Part shown: positions 41,024 through 53,569 of the stretch, one piece after another | Layout of the letters: every line of letters starts with the position of its first letter | Position numbering within the stretch: position 1 is the first letter of the stretch | Source: Ctena decussata | Lineage: Eukaryota > Mollusca > Bivalvia > Lucinida > Lucinidae | Direction of reading: 5' to 3' | Length of the DNA stretch: 64,000 nucleotides | Assembly (NCBI GenBank): GCA_963989385.1 | Contig: OZ022498.1 | Location: forward strand, 103,339,298-103,403,297 | Translations under genes and position numbers: made by a program | The notes under the pieces: generated by a model | What the model saw: only the letters and a program-made list of their open reading frames with translations | Told to the model about the DNA's origin: nothing | The model's database searches: none

Positions 41024-43350
41024 AAAAACAAGAAAAAAAAATACACCCTGCCACCATGAACACATTTCTCATTACGCTATTAATTGTAATAATCAAATTT
41101 ATTGACAACTTCTCCAACACTTTGGATTTACCGATATACACATTTTACACGTTTATTTGATTTGAATTTTTCCCAGGCATGCGATTTGAATTTTTCCCAG
41201 GCATGCCAAAGCCAGCAAATTAAAAATATAAACAATGCGCTGCTCACGAAAAACTACCGAAAGTAGGTCAGAGTCTATTTGATTTCCCGTTTTCAGAATT
41301 CAAATATAATGATAATGTAAATGAGTGATGACACAATTTGGCCATAGTACCCCAAGTAGTTAGGCAAAGCATGTCAAAACAAACAGCCCATACCCAAATC
41401 AGGTTTCTTGGGGATACTATTATAAAGGGAAGAAAAATTCTCTTTTGTATTAATCGCGCAAAATTTATTAAGGTAGTGCGCGAAAATCTGGACTGTCACT
41501 GCACCGCCAATATTTTCAGTCTTGCAGTCGCTCGCGTCATGAAATGCCATTACATATATTTAAGACATAAATGTCATCAATTAAGGTGACAGTGTGCCCT
41601 CGCGAGATCATTTCAATTGATTTGCTGCAGAATAGTCTAGAGAAAATCTCTGATACTTATATTGATGAGATGTGATAACAGCTACTTGGTGTTAAGCTGT
41701 ATGGCTACCATGGTATAGACTGGGTACCTTTTTGGAAAAAGAACTTTTAAATTAGCAGAATATCATTTTCTGTTTTGATAGGGAAACCCTTCTCCAACGG
41801 CCAAGGTGCCCTGTTAGGCATAGTTTATCGTAAGGTTTTACCCGGCACCCCGTAACATATCAAACAGACTTGACTAAATTTGAAGCCGATGATTTCATAA
41901 CAAAATTTGGAAAGAGTACACTTAAAATAACCTAAAGGTACTTTCTTTCTTTACCTGCGCTTATTATCATTTGGTCAGCTTCAGAACTAAGTTCATCTAA
42001 ATGTTTTCGGACTGCATCTGCCCTTTCTTCCGACCCCAACATCACACACACACACACACAACACGAAAGGAAGGGAATTCACTGCTGTTGATTGTTAAGG
42101 AAACAAAAACAACAAAGTATAATTCGGAACAACTATAGAGATATGCATTCAATGGATTCTAATTTCGAAACACATTTCTCTGTATCTTGGGCACAATAGC
42201 GTCCTGTAAATTTTCAGTTTCACGCTGCTGTTCTCTGTTCTTTCTGGGACATGCTTAAATTTTTTATTCAAGTTAGGGTCCCTGTTTCAAGGTATTTTAA
42301 CTCCAGCGGAGTTCGAAATTACTCGTATATCAAACTAGAGTAGTGCAGCGTTTTAACAACCCCCCCCCCCCCACCTTCTCCCCTCCGAACCCAACAGTAT
42401 TCACTACTCGCCGTTCTAAGGTGGTGTATCTGATGTTGGTCGTCCTTTGTATGGCTTTTTGACATCCTGCAACATGATATTTTCCTGGCTCCTTGAACGG
42501 ATCCATTTTTACATGTATATTTCTAGTTTTACGAGTATCTTAAAAATCCAATATTTAAGGCAAACAGTGTAGGCTCTGATCAGTCGCCACATTTATGGCG
42601 TCTGATCGGGGTCTCAGCTGTTTGCCAATGTCCCATTATGGGTCTCAAGGTATGAATGGGTTAAATTTGGTCCATGCCTCGTTGGAGAAAAGAGAGAATG
42701 CTGGTGCTTTGCTTCTAATTATTTCTATAGTTATTGTTTGTTTTTTCTTCCTCTTGGTTCCCCTGTAGACTATGATTGTTGCACTTCCTGGACAGCTTCA
42801 TTAGTATTGTCATAGAAACGACTGACTCTCCTGACTAGATGTAAGCCTAGAAGTATTTCAGCTATAGAAAACGACAAAATGTGAATGCCCAGATTTATTC
42901 TTTTCTTTCGTATCCCAAAACCTTGCAAGTTCGTAGGGGCAAACCATATGGTTTTACAACAAGATTAGGCTGCTTTTTAGGGACAGTATGACCTAGTTCT
43001 GCAGTTCTTGTAGAGCCTTACTTGTTACGCTCAAGTGTAGCCAGGGTACAGTCGTCAATATTATTTCAATACTGTTCCAATAGTAAATAAAATAAAAAAA
43101 AATATTAACCTTTTGTAAATACTAACATTGTCATTTTTTTTTACAATAAAATCAAAACAAAAAATGATCAGACTGGAATCCAGGCTAGCCCAAGAGGTAC
43201 AAAGTTTTGAAAGGTACATCATTATCAGTCTCACTTTTCACTTTCAAACGGCTTATAGTAGAAGTAGAAGCATATCACCATAGGAAATGGAATCGTGTTC
43301 AGGAATAGCAAAAGTTTCTTATGACTGAATTCATCATAACTTTTTATCTT
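41024..43350. other. Long stretch with microsatellites and one family C palindrome
   Basis: A direct repeat of tttgaatttttcccaggcatg lies at about 41161-41206. (AC)n at 42044-42062 and a C-run at 42360-42372 are present. A family C palindrome (ggcaaacagtgtaggctctgatcag ... gtttgcc) lies at 42559-42626. The 83-codon frame at 41338-41589 is unrecognised. Confidence 0.45.
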
Positions 43351-43677
43351 GAGCCGCGACACGAAAAAAAAACAGCAAAGTGGTTGTTCGCCCAGCGCAG
43401 TCTCAGATCAGCCTAGTCTGATCAGAGTCTTTGCTGTCCGCATGGAGCTAGCTTAGACCCTTAGCTACCCTTTAAGCGCTTAGGGAAGAGTCTGATCAGA
43501 ATGGGCGGATACCCAGGCTGATCTGAGCCTTCGCTGTCCGCGTGGAGCTAGCTTAGAGCCTTAGCTAGCCTTTAAGCGCACAGGGAAGAGTCTGATCAGA
43601 CTGCACGGTTGCCCAGGCTGATCTGAGTCTTCGCTGGGCGCACACGCCTCTTTGTTGGTTTTCTTGTGTCACAGCTC
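43351..43677. mobile_element. Family A MITE, expanded copy (327 bp)
   Basis: Ends as in other copies, but the middle segment (about gagtctttgctgtccgcatggagctagctt ... agggaagagtctgatcag) is duplicated in tandem, adding about 90 bp and extra hairpins. Flanks TCTT and ATAT do not match. Confidence 0.88.
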
Positions 43678-44503
43678 ATATCTATTTATTTGGTATTTCA
43701 CATGGAAAGATGAAATTGCAAAACACCCTTTTTGATCTGCAGCACAAATCAATCTGCCTTATAGTATATATAGTATATAATTATATCAGCTCATATTCTG
43801 ATATGCAGACAGTGCAGAAACGATGCAAACGCGTAAGTGGTAAAGAAAATCGAAGTCCATACTGTACATGAAGAGTATGTACCGCAGTTTATTGGAACTT
43901 TACAGCCTACAAAACATTCTGCCTTCGACCATTTACTGTATTATCAGGTTTGGAGTCGCCATTTTTGTCGTCATTGATTTTCCTCGTTTTTCAACGATTC
44001 TCAGTAGAAGTTAATATCACATTCTCCACGCTGTTGCGTATTTATTTTATCAATAGACGTGTGTGTTTAATGATTTTACTATTTCTGATGCTTGAACTGT
44101 ATGGAAAATACGATTTGTAAGGCATGGATGGTTGACTCTGATGGATGGAATTTGTTTTGAATGAAAAATGGTGTTGAGTTTTGTTGAATAACAAAGACAG
44201 GACAGGTGCTTGAAGCTTAAACTGGAAATTTATCTAATGATTGAGGTCAGCCATGCTGAGATGAGGGGCATTTTGGTCTGACGACCGAAGGTAAGGACAT
44301 GAAATTAATAATTTCAAGTAGGCTACCCATATGTATTTACTGTGAATGTATATATATATTTTTTTTTCGAGAAAGATGGAATTGTCACTTTAAAGATCCT
44401 TCACCCTTAATGCGCCAAAAAGCAGACGACAAAATTTACGTCTGCAGAATTTCAAAAAATGTTTCGTCCAAGCAATATAATATTGAGAATTCGAACACTA
44501 GAG
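43678..44503. other. No recognisable feature
   Basis: AT-rich. Short frames only. Confidence 0.4.
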
Positions 44504-44572
44504 GGCAAACAGTGTAGATCCAGATGAGGTGGCTCATTATGAGCCACCTCATCTGGATCTACACTGTTTGCC
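44504..44572. repeat. Perfect 69-bp palindrome, family C
   Basis: Two 34-bp arms (starting GGCAAACAGTGTAGATCC) around a single T, with no mismatch. Related imperfect copies at 20016, 31275, 42559, 51737 and 55154 share the gcaaacagtgtaga end. No flanking duplication is resolved. Confidence 0.92.
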
Positions 44573-44699
44573 AGATCAACAATTTTAATTTTTGGTGCTT
44601 TAAGGGTTAATATATATGGGTGCATATGCTTGTTTGTCTGATATTTTTGCAAAGAGAGACAGCATTTGTGACTTCGTGTATGCTTTCCTGGATGGCAAT

Positions 44700-45030
44700 A
44701 ACCTTTCCCAAAGAGGGTCTACAAAAAAAAAGAGTTGATCCCAATAGGAAAGGGAGACAAAACAGAAAATGGTAGAGTTGTTTTCCCCAAAGGTGTACCT
44801 GTTTACCCTGATATAATGAGGCGCAAAAGTAAAATTTTTATTTTGTTTATTACTTCACATGAGCTAATTAAGACAGTGGGCCCAGCGTCTACGCAAAAGA
44901 GTTGATCCTAAAAGGAAAGGGAGGCAAAAAAGAAAATGGTAGAGTTGTTTTCCTCAAAGGTGTACCTGTTTACCTTAAATATAATGAGGTGCAAAAGTAC
45001 AATTTATATTTTCTTCATTACTTCACATGA
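44700..45030 (+). repeat. Direct duplication of a family K-type segment
   Basis: aaagagttgatccc-aataggaaagggag, tggtagagttgttttcc and aaggtgtacctgtttacc occur at about 44731-44813 and again about 165 bp later (44898-44976), including the aatgaggygcaaaagta tail. Confidence 0.75.
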
Positions 45031-45098
45031 CTTCACATGGGTTATTTCAGAAAGTATTTTTGTGTTGCATCTGTATATGGCTTCACCAACGAATGATC

Positions 45099-45164
45099 AT
45101 CCACCCATGTATGCATCCACAACGCACGATATCGTGCGTTATATGTGCATTCATGGGTGGATGA
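45099..45164. repeat. Hairpin around cgcacgatatcgtgcg
   Basis: catccacccatg...aacgcacgat pairs with atcgtgcgtt...catgggtggatg, giving arms of about 32 bp with a few mismatches. Confidence 0.8.
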
Positions 45165-45330
45165 TGTGGGGTTTTAACAGTATTTCAGTCATTTATGGGA
45201 AATAGAATGAAGAGAATTGAATAATTCTGAAGGAAGAGTACACTTTTACAATGGGTCCGACTTGAACCCCTACCTCTGAATAATGAGTCCAGAGCGTTAG
45301 CCTATCGGTCAACAGAACGGGGATACGCCT
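45165..45330 (-). mobile_element. SINE-2 copy
   Basis: The minus strand gives a tRNA-like head (ggctaacgctctggactcattattcagaggtaggggttcaagtc, with box B-like GGGTTCAAGTC). The complement of ggttttaacagtatttcagtcat gives the tail. Abuts the hairpin at 45099. Confidence 0.55.
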
Positions 45331-45349
45331 CCCCGTTTTTTTTACCATT

Positions 45350-45520
45350 TAACAAAGGGAAACGACTTTTGTGACTTCCTATTTGCTTCCCTGCATGATG
45401 AAACCTATCTCAAATAGGGCCTGCACGTAAAGGCAAGAATTTGTTCCTAGCAAAGTCTTTCCTATATGAGTTGACCCAATTGAAAAGAGAGTAAAAAAGA
45501 AAAAATGTCAAAGTTGCTTC
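45350..45520 (-). repeat. Family K fragment
   Basis: aaagggaaacgacttttgtgacttcctatttgcttccctg and ggcaagaatttgttcctag are family K flank and half-hairpin in reverse. Confidence 0.5.
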
Positions 45521-45636
45521 CCTTGAAAGTGTACCCATTCATCTAAAAGGTTATATGAGTTCCAGTCGAAACCTGTGAGACACCACACCACGTAGTAAAG
45601 TAATGTACATATATTAAACGAGACTTTCCTTTAAAT

Positions 45637-45873
45637 GAGCCGCGACATGGCAAAACCAACAAAGTGGCATGTGCGCCCAGCGAAGACTCAGATCAGCCTG
45701 GGCATCCGCCCACCCTAATCAGAGTCTTCTCTAAGCGCTTGAATGGTAGCTAATGGTCTAAGCTATCGTCATGCGGACAGCGAAGACTCTGATCAGACTG
45801 GGCGGATGCCTAGGCTGATCTGAGTCTGCGCTGGGCACACAACCACTTTGTTGGTTTTGCCATGTCGCGGCTC
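45637..45873. mobile_element. Family A palindromic MITE
   Basis: 237 bp, ends GAGCCGCGACATGGC and complement. Flanks AAAT and ATAT differ by one base. Confidence 0.93.
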
Positions 45874-46466
45874 ATATTTGCTGAAAAGTTTGTATATACA
45901 AATAAATGGAAAACATTGCAGAGGGCAGTAACCTCCTTACTCAGCACCTCGTTAACGAGGCTTTGTTATATTACCACACATGATAATAATGTGAGAATCA
46001 GTCAGGAAAAGACTCAATACTGTGATATTAAATTGCATATGTGAAAAGGTACATGTACTTAGGGCGTGCATTTACAGGAAATGCCCACAGCCTGCGCTTC
46101 CGCTTAGTCCGAGCAGAGTATTCCCTGTTGGCATATTTAATCTATGTATCTGTAAATTCTGATAACGAGGAAAATAAATTTTAGAATGTTTGATTTGAGT
46201 ATTAAAAGTACGCACATGGCTTACAGTCCCTCCATTTTCACGTGGAGCCACTGGTATAAAGTTACCTGCAAAGACCAATGAAAGTACGCGGCGATTCTGA
46301 CTTATGTCTTTCCGTAGATACTTCTCTTGTTGCACTGTTGTGTGCCATCTCGTTTCGCACGGACGTTCCTCTAGGTAGACTCAACAGAATATTTAGTACC
46401 AAGTACAAGTTTCTTAAATTAGTTTATTTTATTCTGATACCTACATCATGTATCCAAGTCATTAAT

Positions 46467-46688
46467 GAGCCGCGACACGAGAAAACCAACAAAGTGGTTG
46501 TGCGCCCAGCGAAGACTCATCCGCCCAGTCTGATCAGACTCTCTGCTAAGCGTTTAAAGGGTAGTTAAGGGACTAAGCTACCTTCATGCGGACAGCGAAG
46601 ACTCTTATCAGACTGGACGGATGTCCAGGCTGGTCTGAGTCTGCGCTGGGCGCACAACCACTTTGTTGGTTTTCTCGTGTCGCGGCTC
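46467..46688. mobile_element. Family A MITE with small internal deletion
   Basis: 222 bp. Ends intact (GAGCCGCGACACGAG), but the left inner hairpin has lost about 14 bp (gaagactcatccgcccagtc). A decayed hairpin scrap also lies at 46078-46130. Confidence 0.93.
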
Positions 46689-46959
46689 ATTTAAGATATA
46701 TGAACAAAACCCATAAGTCTTGCTTGCCTTCAGAACTTTCCAAGTGCATGACTTTGTATGTATCTTTTCGTTTAAAAGTCATAAATAACTTGTCAGTCAC
46801 TGGAAACATCAAAGGACCTTAACTGTATAGTGAATAGGGGTTGATGGGGTAACGCACTACATATTTACGCACCACATTCGTTACCTTGAGACTGTTCTAT
46901 CGTTTCATTCTATTTGTGCCCTTCTTACGCTAAGGCATATGGGTCATGTTCTCCCCGAC

Positions 46960-47075
46960 ATGTTTTCAAAGAAAAACAACTCTTGTGTCTTCCTGTTTGC
47001 TTCTCTTTGAAAATGGAGACAACTGTATCTCTCCAAGAGAAGAATTTCTCCTAAGGGAGCAAATTATTCATTTGA
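46960..47075 (+). repeat. Family K hairpin
   Basis: caactcttgtgtcttcctgtttgcttc, then agaagaatttctcctaagggagcaaattattc, a loosely paired hairpin. Confidence 0.55.
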
Positions 47076-48456
47076 GAATTGAGATCCCCAAGTTAAAATC
47101 TCTAAGATGGTTCCCCTGTAAGTTTGCCATTGTTAATGCGGACATAGAAGGCTTTCACCAGATATAGCAGATATAGGCGTTTCCTTATCGGGTCATCTTT
47201 CATTTGAAGCGCCTGTAGTGAATGCAGATTGTATATTCTTAGTCGCCTATGCGCTTCCTGTGTTACTGTGTCATTTGAGAAGAAAATTTCTGAATCTCTG
47301 CAATTAACTCATACGTAGTCGCAGAGGCGCGTCCTTGTGGAAATCTCTGTCGTCTTAAGACTTTCATATCCGTCGTAAAGAGTTTATATTGTAGAATTTT
47401 AGTTGTTGCTGAAGCTTGTTTAGTTGAGTTAGTTTGACTTGACATCCCAAGATACTAAACCATAACTCGAAATGTCTAGACTGACTATTATATTTGGATG
47501 CACATGCATTGATTGCTCACTGGACTCCCTAAGCGTCAGAAAGGCCATTTCATACTCGACTCCGGGACAGTCGGATTGTCCGACATAACGGAACATAGTC
47601 CGAAGAATAAGGGATAAAGCCATTATGGTCAACGATGTTCAGCCTTGTGTAATGGTCTACCTAGTCGCAAAGGCGCTTCTTTATTAACTCGTCGAGGGGC
47701 TTCAAAACATGTTGTTATGACAATTCTCACATCAATTTTCATTCATTTCTATAAAACGCATGCTGTTTTGTACACTTAAACAGCCTCACAAACGAGAGTT
47801 TAGCCCCCTTATTAGAACCGTCGCCGAGAAAGTTCTGATGAATGTCACAGCATAGTTTTATAGAGAAATGAACAACATATCCCAGGTTTATTGTGTACAA
47901 CCCATTCCATATGTAGCTGTAATCATCACTGTCTCAGCGACTTTAAGATTCTTCGCAATTAGCAGAGATGCTGCATTATTAGCCGAAGACATCATAAGAC
48001 ATTCTGTGAACTGACAAGAGAAAGCATAAATCATTGTTTTGCTGAATTATTGATAGAGACAATCTTAAGCAGGCTCTGTAAGCGGAATTCTTGACCGAGC
48101 ATGGGTAAACTTGCATCTGTGCATATGCAAACAGCGGTCGCGCAGGCTGTTTAGGGCCATCGCTTTTCGCTATATACAATTTCAGAAGATTCAGCTAGTA
48201 TCTAGAGGAAGTCGATAACCTTTGGCCAGTCTTAGCTGATACTCTGGCTGTAGGAAAATCCTTGTTATTTGCATATTTGAAACAAAAGCGTTTTCCTAAG
48301 CCGCAAGCATAATTTATCGATTGAATTAGGCAGTGAATCAATTTTCAGTTGGACACATTTCCCTGTGGTATTGCAAAACTACTCGCTGACCTTTCTGTGA
48401 TTCAATGGACATACCCTTGAAGATTGATAATCGATAAGGTTGTAGAGATATAATTT
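47076..48456. other. No recognisable gene
   Basis: tagtcgc-aggcgc phrases recur (about 47241, 47316, 47662). Frames of 60-67 codons on the minus strand are unrecognised. Confidence 0.4.
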
Positions 48457-48675
48457 AGCCGCGATACGAGAAAACCAACAAAGTGGTTGTGCGCCAAGCC
48501 GATTCAAATCAGCCTGGGCATCCGCCAAGTCTGATCAGACTCTTTGAAAAGTGTTTTATGGGTAGCTAAGCTACCTCCATGCGGACAGCGAAGACTCTGA
48601 TCAGACCGGGCGGATGCCCATGCTGATCTGATTCTTTGCTGGGCGCATATGTCACTTTGTTGGTTTTGTCATATT
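48457..48675. mobile_element. Family A MITE, both ends eroded
   Basis: Starts agccgcgatacgagaaaacc and ends cactttgttggttttgtcat without the last complementary bases. The inner hairpins are diverged. Confidence 0.85.
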
Positions 48676-49059
48676 AGTTTACGTCAGATATTGCGATTAG
48701 ATGTTCCTTTAAAGAGAAAATGTGTCATACTTAGAAGTTAGATTATGTATATAAACTGAAGGCTGTCCTACGCATAATATGTAAATCAAATCAATATAAG
48801 TTTGTTTTCGTACACTGCCGATGTGAATTACGCAATACAGTCATGCCATGCGAAATACTTGAGCTTGACATTGATCCTAAGGTGTGCCGACACACAGGCG
48901 GAGGCAAGTCACAGCTGATCCCATATGCCATGTACACCGTGAGGGATCTTTCTTTAGTAAACTTACAGCGTAAGAAATACCTATATGTATCTAGGATGTG
49001 GTTTTCTGATGCACAATGACGTGTGTTCCATCAAGAATTCATACTTTGAATAATGATAT
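48676..49059. other. No recognisable feature
   Basis: Nothing seen beyond AT-rich sequence. Confidence 0.4.
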
Positions 49060-49550
49060 TTTTCGTCAAAGATATCTGTGAAGAGAGAAAGAAAATAAAA
49101 TAAACACAGGGAAGAATATGCCAGATACAGCCAGGTTGAATCCCATTATACAATAAGTTGTTAACAGTATGTACACTATATGAACATTATACCTTGAAGG
49201 TTTGCTGTGAAATCTTGTATGAAAAATTGCATTATTCAATGTAAAGAGAGAAAGAAAACCAGACAAATAGAGGGATGAATAAGCAGGAGAAGGCTGGTTC
49301 TCAATCCCACAATACAATAAGTTGTCATTAACCTGCATACCAAATGTGGCTACTCTAGCTTGCATAGTTGCACAAAAATCTTTGACGAAAAATTTTGTTC
49401 TCCAAAGAATGGAAAGAATGATAATCGGACAAATACAGGGAAGAATAAGAGGAGAAGGCTGGTTTGCAATCCCACGATACAACACATCATCGTCAACCTG
49501 TATGCCAAATATAACCATTCTAGCTTGATATCTTCCGTCTTTTCTCTAAC
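49060..49550 (+). repeat. Tandem array, about 170-bp unit, three units
   Basis: gagagaaagaaaa, acaaatacagggaagaata, ctggttgcaatcccac-atacaa and cctgcataccaaat recur at about 49082, 49241 and 49410. The 150- and 141-codon frames across it are repeat frames on opposite strands. Confidence 0.75.
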
Positions 49551-49659
49551 CTTTGCTGCCACTAGGTACTTTAACCCAATGGACTATTCTATCCTTATCA
49601 AATTGATGAGTCCGTTTGTCAATCAAAGTGTCTGTTTTATTTTTATTTTTTTTCATTTT

Positions 49660-51700
49660 TATGTATTTATTCAAGGTGAAATGCCCATTTTAGGAGTTCA
49701 CTTTTCCGTCCGTCCGTCCGTCAGTCATTCCGTCCGTTCATACGTACGTCCGTCCGTCCACAATTACCTCGACCCTAGTGTTTAAGTCCATTTCTCTCAA
49801 ACTATGAGACCTAAAATCATCAAACCTTGTATAAAGTTTCTTCTTGGAACGTTCTCAAGGTATGTTGCACTCTTTTATATCCTTGACCTATATTTCACGC
49901 TCTGCTGACCTCGTAAAATTTAATGTCCAAAATTACCTCGACCCTAACGTTTAAGTCCATTTCTCTCAAACTATGATACCTACAATCATCAAACCTGGTA
50001 TAAAGTTTCTTCTTAGAATGTTCTCGAGGTATGTTGCACTTTTTTTATACCATTGACCTATATTTCACGCTCTGCTGACTTCGTAAAATTTAATGTGCAA
50101 AAATACCTCGACCCTAGTGTTTAAGTCTTTTTCTCTCAAACTATGATACCTACAATCATCAAACCTGCTATAAAGTTTCTTCTTAGAATGTTCTCGAGGT
50201 ATGTTGCACTTTTTTATACCCTTGGCCTATATTTCACGCTTGCTGACTTCGAAAAATTTACTCGTAAACTATGATACCTTCAATCATCAAACCTGGTATA
50301 AAGTTTCTTCTTAGAATGTTCCTGAGGCATGTTGCACTTTTTTCTACCCTAGACCTATATTTAACCCTCTGCTGACTTCATAAAATTTCCCGTCAAAAAT
50401 TACATCAACCCTAGCCTTTAAGTCCATTTCTCTCAAAGTATGATACATAGATTCAGCAAACTTGGCATAAAGATTCTTTATAAAAAGGTCTCAAGGGATG
50501 TTGCACTTTTTCCGCACTTGAACTTTATTTCATGGGCTGCTGACTTCGTAAAATTCTACATCCAACATTGCATTGACCCTAGCATTTAAGTCCATTTCTC
50601 TCTTAACACAATGGTATTAGCATCAAACCTTATGCTTGATGTATATTTCATGCACTGTTGACTTCGGAAATTTGTAGGTCAACATGGCATGCACATTTGT
50701 ATGTACTCTAGCATTAAAGTACATTTCTCACAAACTAACTCACTTACAATCATCAACATGGCATAAAATGTCTCTTGGATTGTTTAACTACTTTATACTT
50801 TTAATGATTATTTTATACTATACTCCTCGCCAAAAGTTTAGCATATTTCAGCTCTGTGGTACCTTTGTTACAAATTCTGCAGAAAATTAACAGACTATAA
50901 AACAACGATATAATTTATGGATTTGGAAAGAAAGAATACTTAAGCATATGCCTCGTGACATTTTTGTCCAAAATTATTAGAAAGAAAAATTTTGGCGGGT
51001 TGACATTTTTGTGTAAAATAATAGTTTTTTTTTATCTTTTATTTTCTGCATATAAGGTGCCAGCAAAAAAAGGTCGCACGTCAGTCGGGAGACTATGGAA
51101 CAAATAAGTTACACATAAAATTTGAAGTGCCAGTATCAGAGACCGACAGTTTTCAGTAAGACAAAAATGATAAGAATTCACAGGAAAAATGCATTGTTAA
51201 TGTGTCTTTTATGTCTGATTTAGAAATGACTGAGACACAATCAATGTAGCAAGTTACGATTTAACGTGTCGTCTACAGACTATGATAATTTGGTGTGTGA
51301 GTGTGAAAAAATAAAACTCATGGTGTTTTGGATACACCTTAAAAAGTGTCAAAATTGTACTTTAATTACAGTGGTCTTAACTTTTATCGTTGTGTATCCA
51401 AACAGCTGCAAGGTTTTAAAAATTCAGTGTGTAGGTGTTTTCATTGTTCATTACTGCTTCGACTGTATCCATAACCACACATTTTTGTACTTATAAGAAG
51501 TCCCCTTTATCAGTTATTTCTGCTGCTGACTTCACAAATAATTATGCTAAACTTTTGGCGAGGAGTATATATTGACTGTTGAATTTTTATGTCCAGAATT
51601 GCATCCTTCTTAGCTTGCAAGTCCGGTTCGCTCACATTTTGATACATGAATGCATCAAACCTAATCTTACCATGATCTCTGCTACTGTGGAAGAGCAAGG
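49660..51700 (-). mobile_element. Helentron/pearl-like array with (CCGT)n, interrupted
   Basis: A (CCGT)n-type microsatellite (49711-49760) leads into at least five units of about 168 bp (cctcgaccctagtgtttaag at about 49767, 49937, 50106, 50402, 50572). Unit phrases resume at 51566-51665 (atgtccagaattgcat ... tgcatcaaacct) after the insertion at 50823-51565. Microsatellite plus tandem core repeats is the pearl-element plan. Confidence 0.7.
50823..51565. mobile_element. TA-inserted MITE, 743 bp
   Basis: Ends CTCCTCGCCAAAAGTTTAGC and complement, flanked by TA (50821-50822 and 51566-51567). It interrupts the tandem array, which continues on the other side. TA duplication suggests Tc1/mariner mobilisation. 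No transposase is inside; the 76-codon frame is unrecognised. Confidence 0.88.
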
Positions 51701-53333
51701 CATGTGCGACATAGCATTCTGCGGAATTCTTGTTTATGCATAAAGTGTAGACTTATGCGGCGTCTGAGCTTGTTCAGCACTGTATGCCTATGTTCTAATT
51801 ATGGGACGCTATTCGTTAATGGGCTAAAATAATTCCTCTTCTCAAAAGGTACCATGACCTTCGGCTTGATATTTCCATTTGTTCATCTCATGTTTTACTG
51901 GGTGTCAAATTAATCGAGCCCAAAAGGCTTATCAAGGAAATTTAACAGTATTTTCAGAATCCTTTTCTGAGATGGTCCAATGAGCTCAGGCATGATATAT
52001 TGCATGAGGCATCATTGATTCATGATCTCATCAGCAGAATTCAACAAATCATAAACAAAATCTTCTTCTGCGAAGTAGATTTGATTTTTGCATGGGCTTC
52101 ATCAAAATTCCTTCAAGAAATTATCATTTATCATTGGTCAGATTTAGCCATTCTGTAACTCTTGAACCAGTGAACCTTTTCAAGCCCTCTTTGCCATTTT
52201 GTTATAACGAGCGCTTTCTTGCATTTTGAAATTTGGGAAAGTCCTTTAGTCCCGTATCATGAGGTCCTTGATTAGGCCGCGCGTTATGAGCATTCTTGAT
52301 CTACAGTGTCCACTCTTGCATTTCTGTCCATGTGTTTATGGCAACTTTCTAAAAGTCGAGTGTTATATCAAAACAGGGTCTCATCAAGCGATTTGTGAAA
52401 ATAAAATTCCCAAGAGATTGGGATATCTGTAATCCATCGTCTACTCTTGGTGTTATCTGTATATTCTCATTTAGTTCTTTGTCGAGGTTGTATCTGTCCA
52501 TTCTTATTTCAATATATTATACTTTATCCGCAGAAAATCGATTGAAACTGAGGTCTGGTTGTCGATACACCGAAATTAGGTGCGCCTCGAGAAATGGTGC
52601 ATCGCGGCGTATGCAAAAAATCGGTTTTGTATCGATCTGAAAGTCCGCGCAGTCTGATCATAGTTTTTGCTTTGGCTATATAGATTTCTCATGGTCCAAC
52701 ATACTTTAGTTCTAGAGGGATGGCTCTTTTCAGAATGGGTAAGCGGCTGTACATGTTTGCTTCACGACACATTTCCTTGTCTCTCAAGTCAAATAAGCTG
52801 TACCAGTCGCGTTTCAATTATCGGACAATGAGCTGGCAGATTTCGAAACACGTTTGGCACAAAATTCTGTTAGTACTAAATATGAATCGAATAGTTGACT
52901 CATAGTAGGCCTGTTTCTTCAGACCAGTAAACAAGCGATCGCGTGCCATATAAAGGCAATGACAAAATAGCACGTATACGATCTGGCAAAGTGTATCTTC
53001 TGGTAATGTACTCTTTTATCTAAAAGCCACAGTGTGTCTTCCGGTGGTGAAAGCAATATAATATTCGTTGGATGGCCAAATGATACTGACATATAACTGA
53101 CTAAAAACAAAGCAGAGAGAGGGATTTGCAGACCACAAAATATTTTTTTCTGTTTCCTCATTGAGAAATAAAAATGAAATGAAATAAATGAAAGTGAGTC
53201 AGAAAATGATTTCCGTACATAAGTTTACTATTTGTAAAACCCGAGTCATAAATGCAAGTAAAGCCGAAAAAAACTCTCCAGCATATAAGCTACTGAGAAA
53301 TGTATGTCTTGGAAAGTCTAGCTGAAAAGATTT
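51701..53333. other. Long stretch without recognisable gene
   Basis: Holds a degenerate family C scrap (51737-51789) and a family A inner-hairpin scrap (ccgcgcagtctgatcatag, 52645). The rest is unassigned. Confidence 0.4.
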
Positions 53334-53569
53334 GAGCCGCGACGTGACAAAACCAACAATGTGGTCGTGCGTCCAGCGCAGACTCAGACCAGCCTGGGCA
53401 TCCGCCCAGTCCTATCAGAGTCTTCGCTTTCCGCATGAAGGTAGCTTAGTCCCTCAGCTACCCTTTAAGCGCTTAGCAAAGAGTCTGATCAGACTGGGTG
53501 AATGTCCAGGCTGATCTGAGTCTGCGCTAGGCGCACAACCACATTGTTGGTTTTCTCGAGTCGCAACTC
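53334..53569. mobile_element. Family A MITE with exact ATTT duplication
   Basis: 236 bp, GAGCCGCGACGTGAC to gtcgcaactc. ATTT at 53330-53333 and 53570-53573. Confidence 0.95.

Noticed and set aside
40860..41141. Secreted protein start at the minus-strand ATG with signal-peptide-like sequence
   Set aside because: The hydrophobic run is encoded largely by a poly-pyrimidine stretch that looks better as a splice acceptor; kept only as a low-confidence exon.
49066..49785. Frames of 150 and 141 codons, the longest in the window
   Set aside because: They lie on opposite strands of the same tandem array and contain the repeat period; composition follows the repeat.
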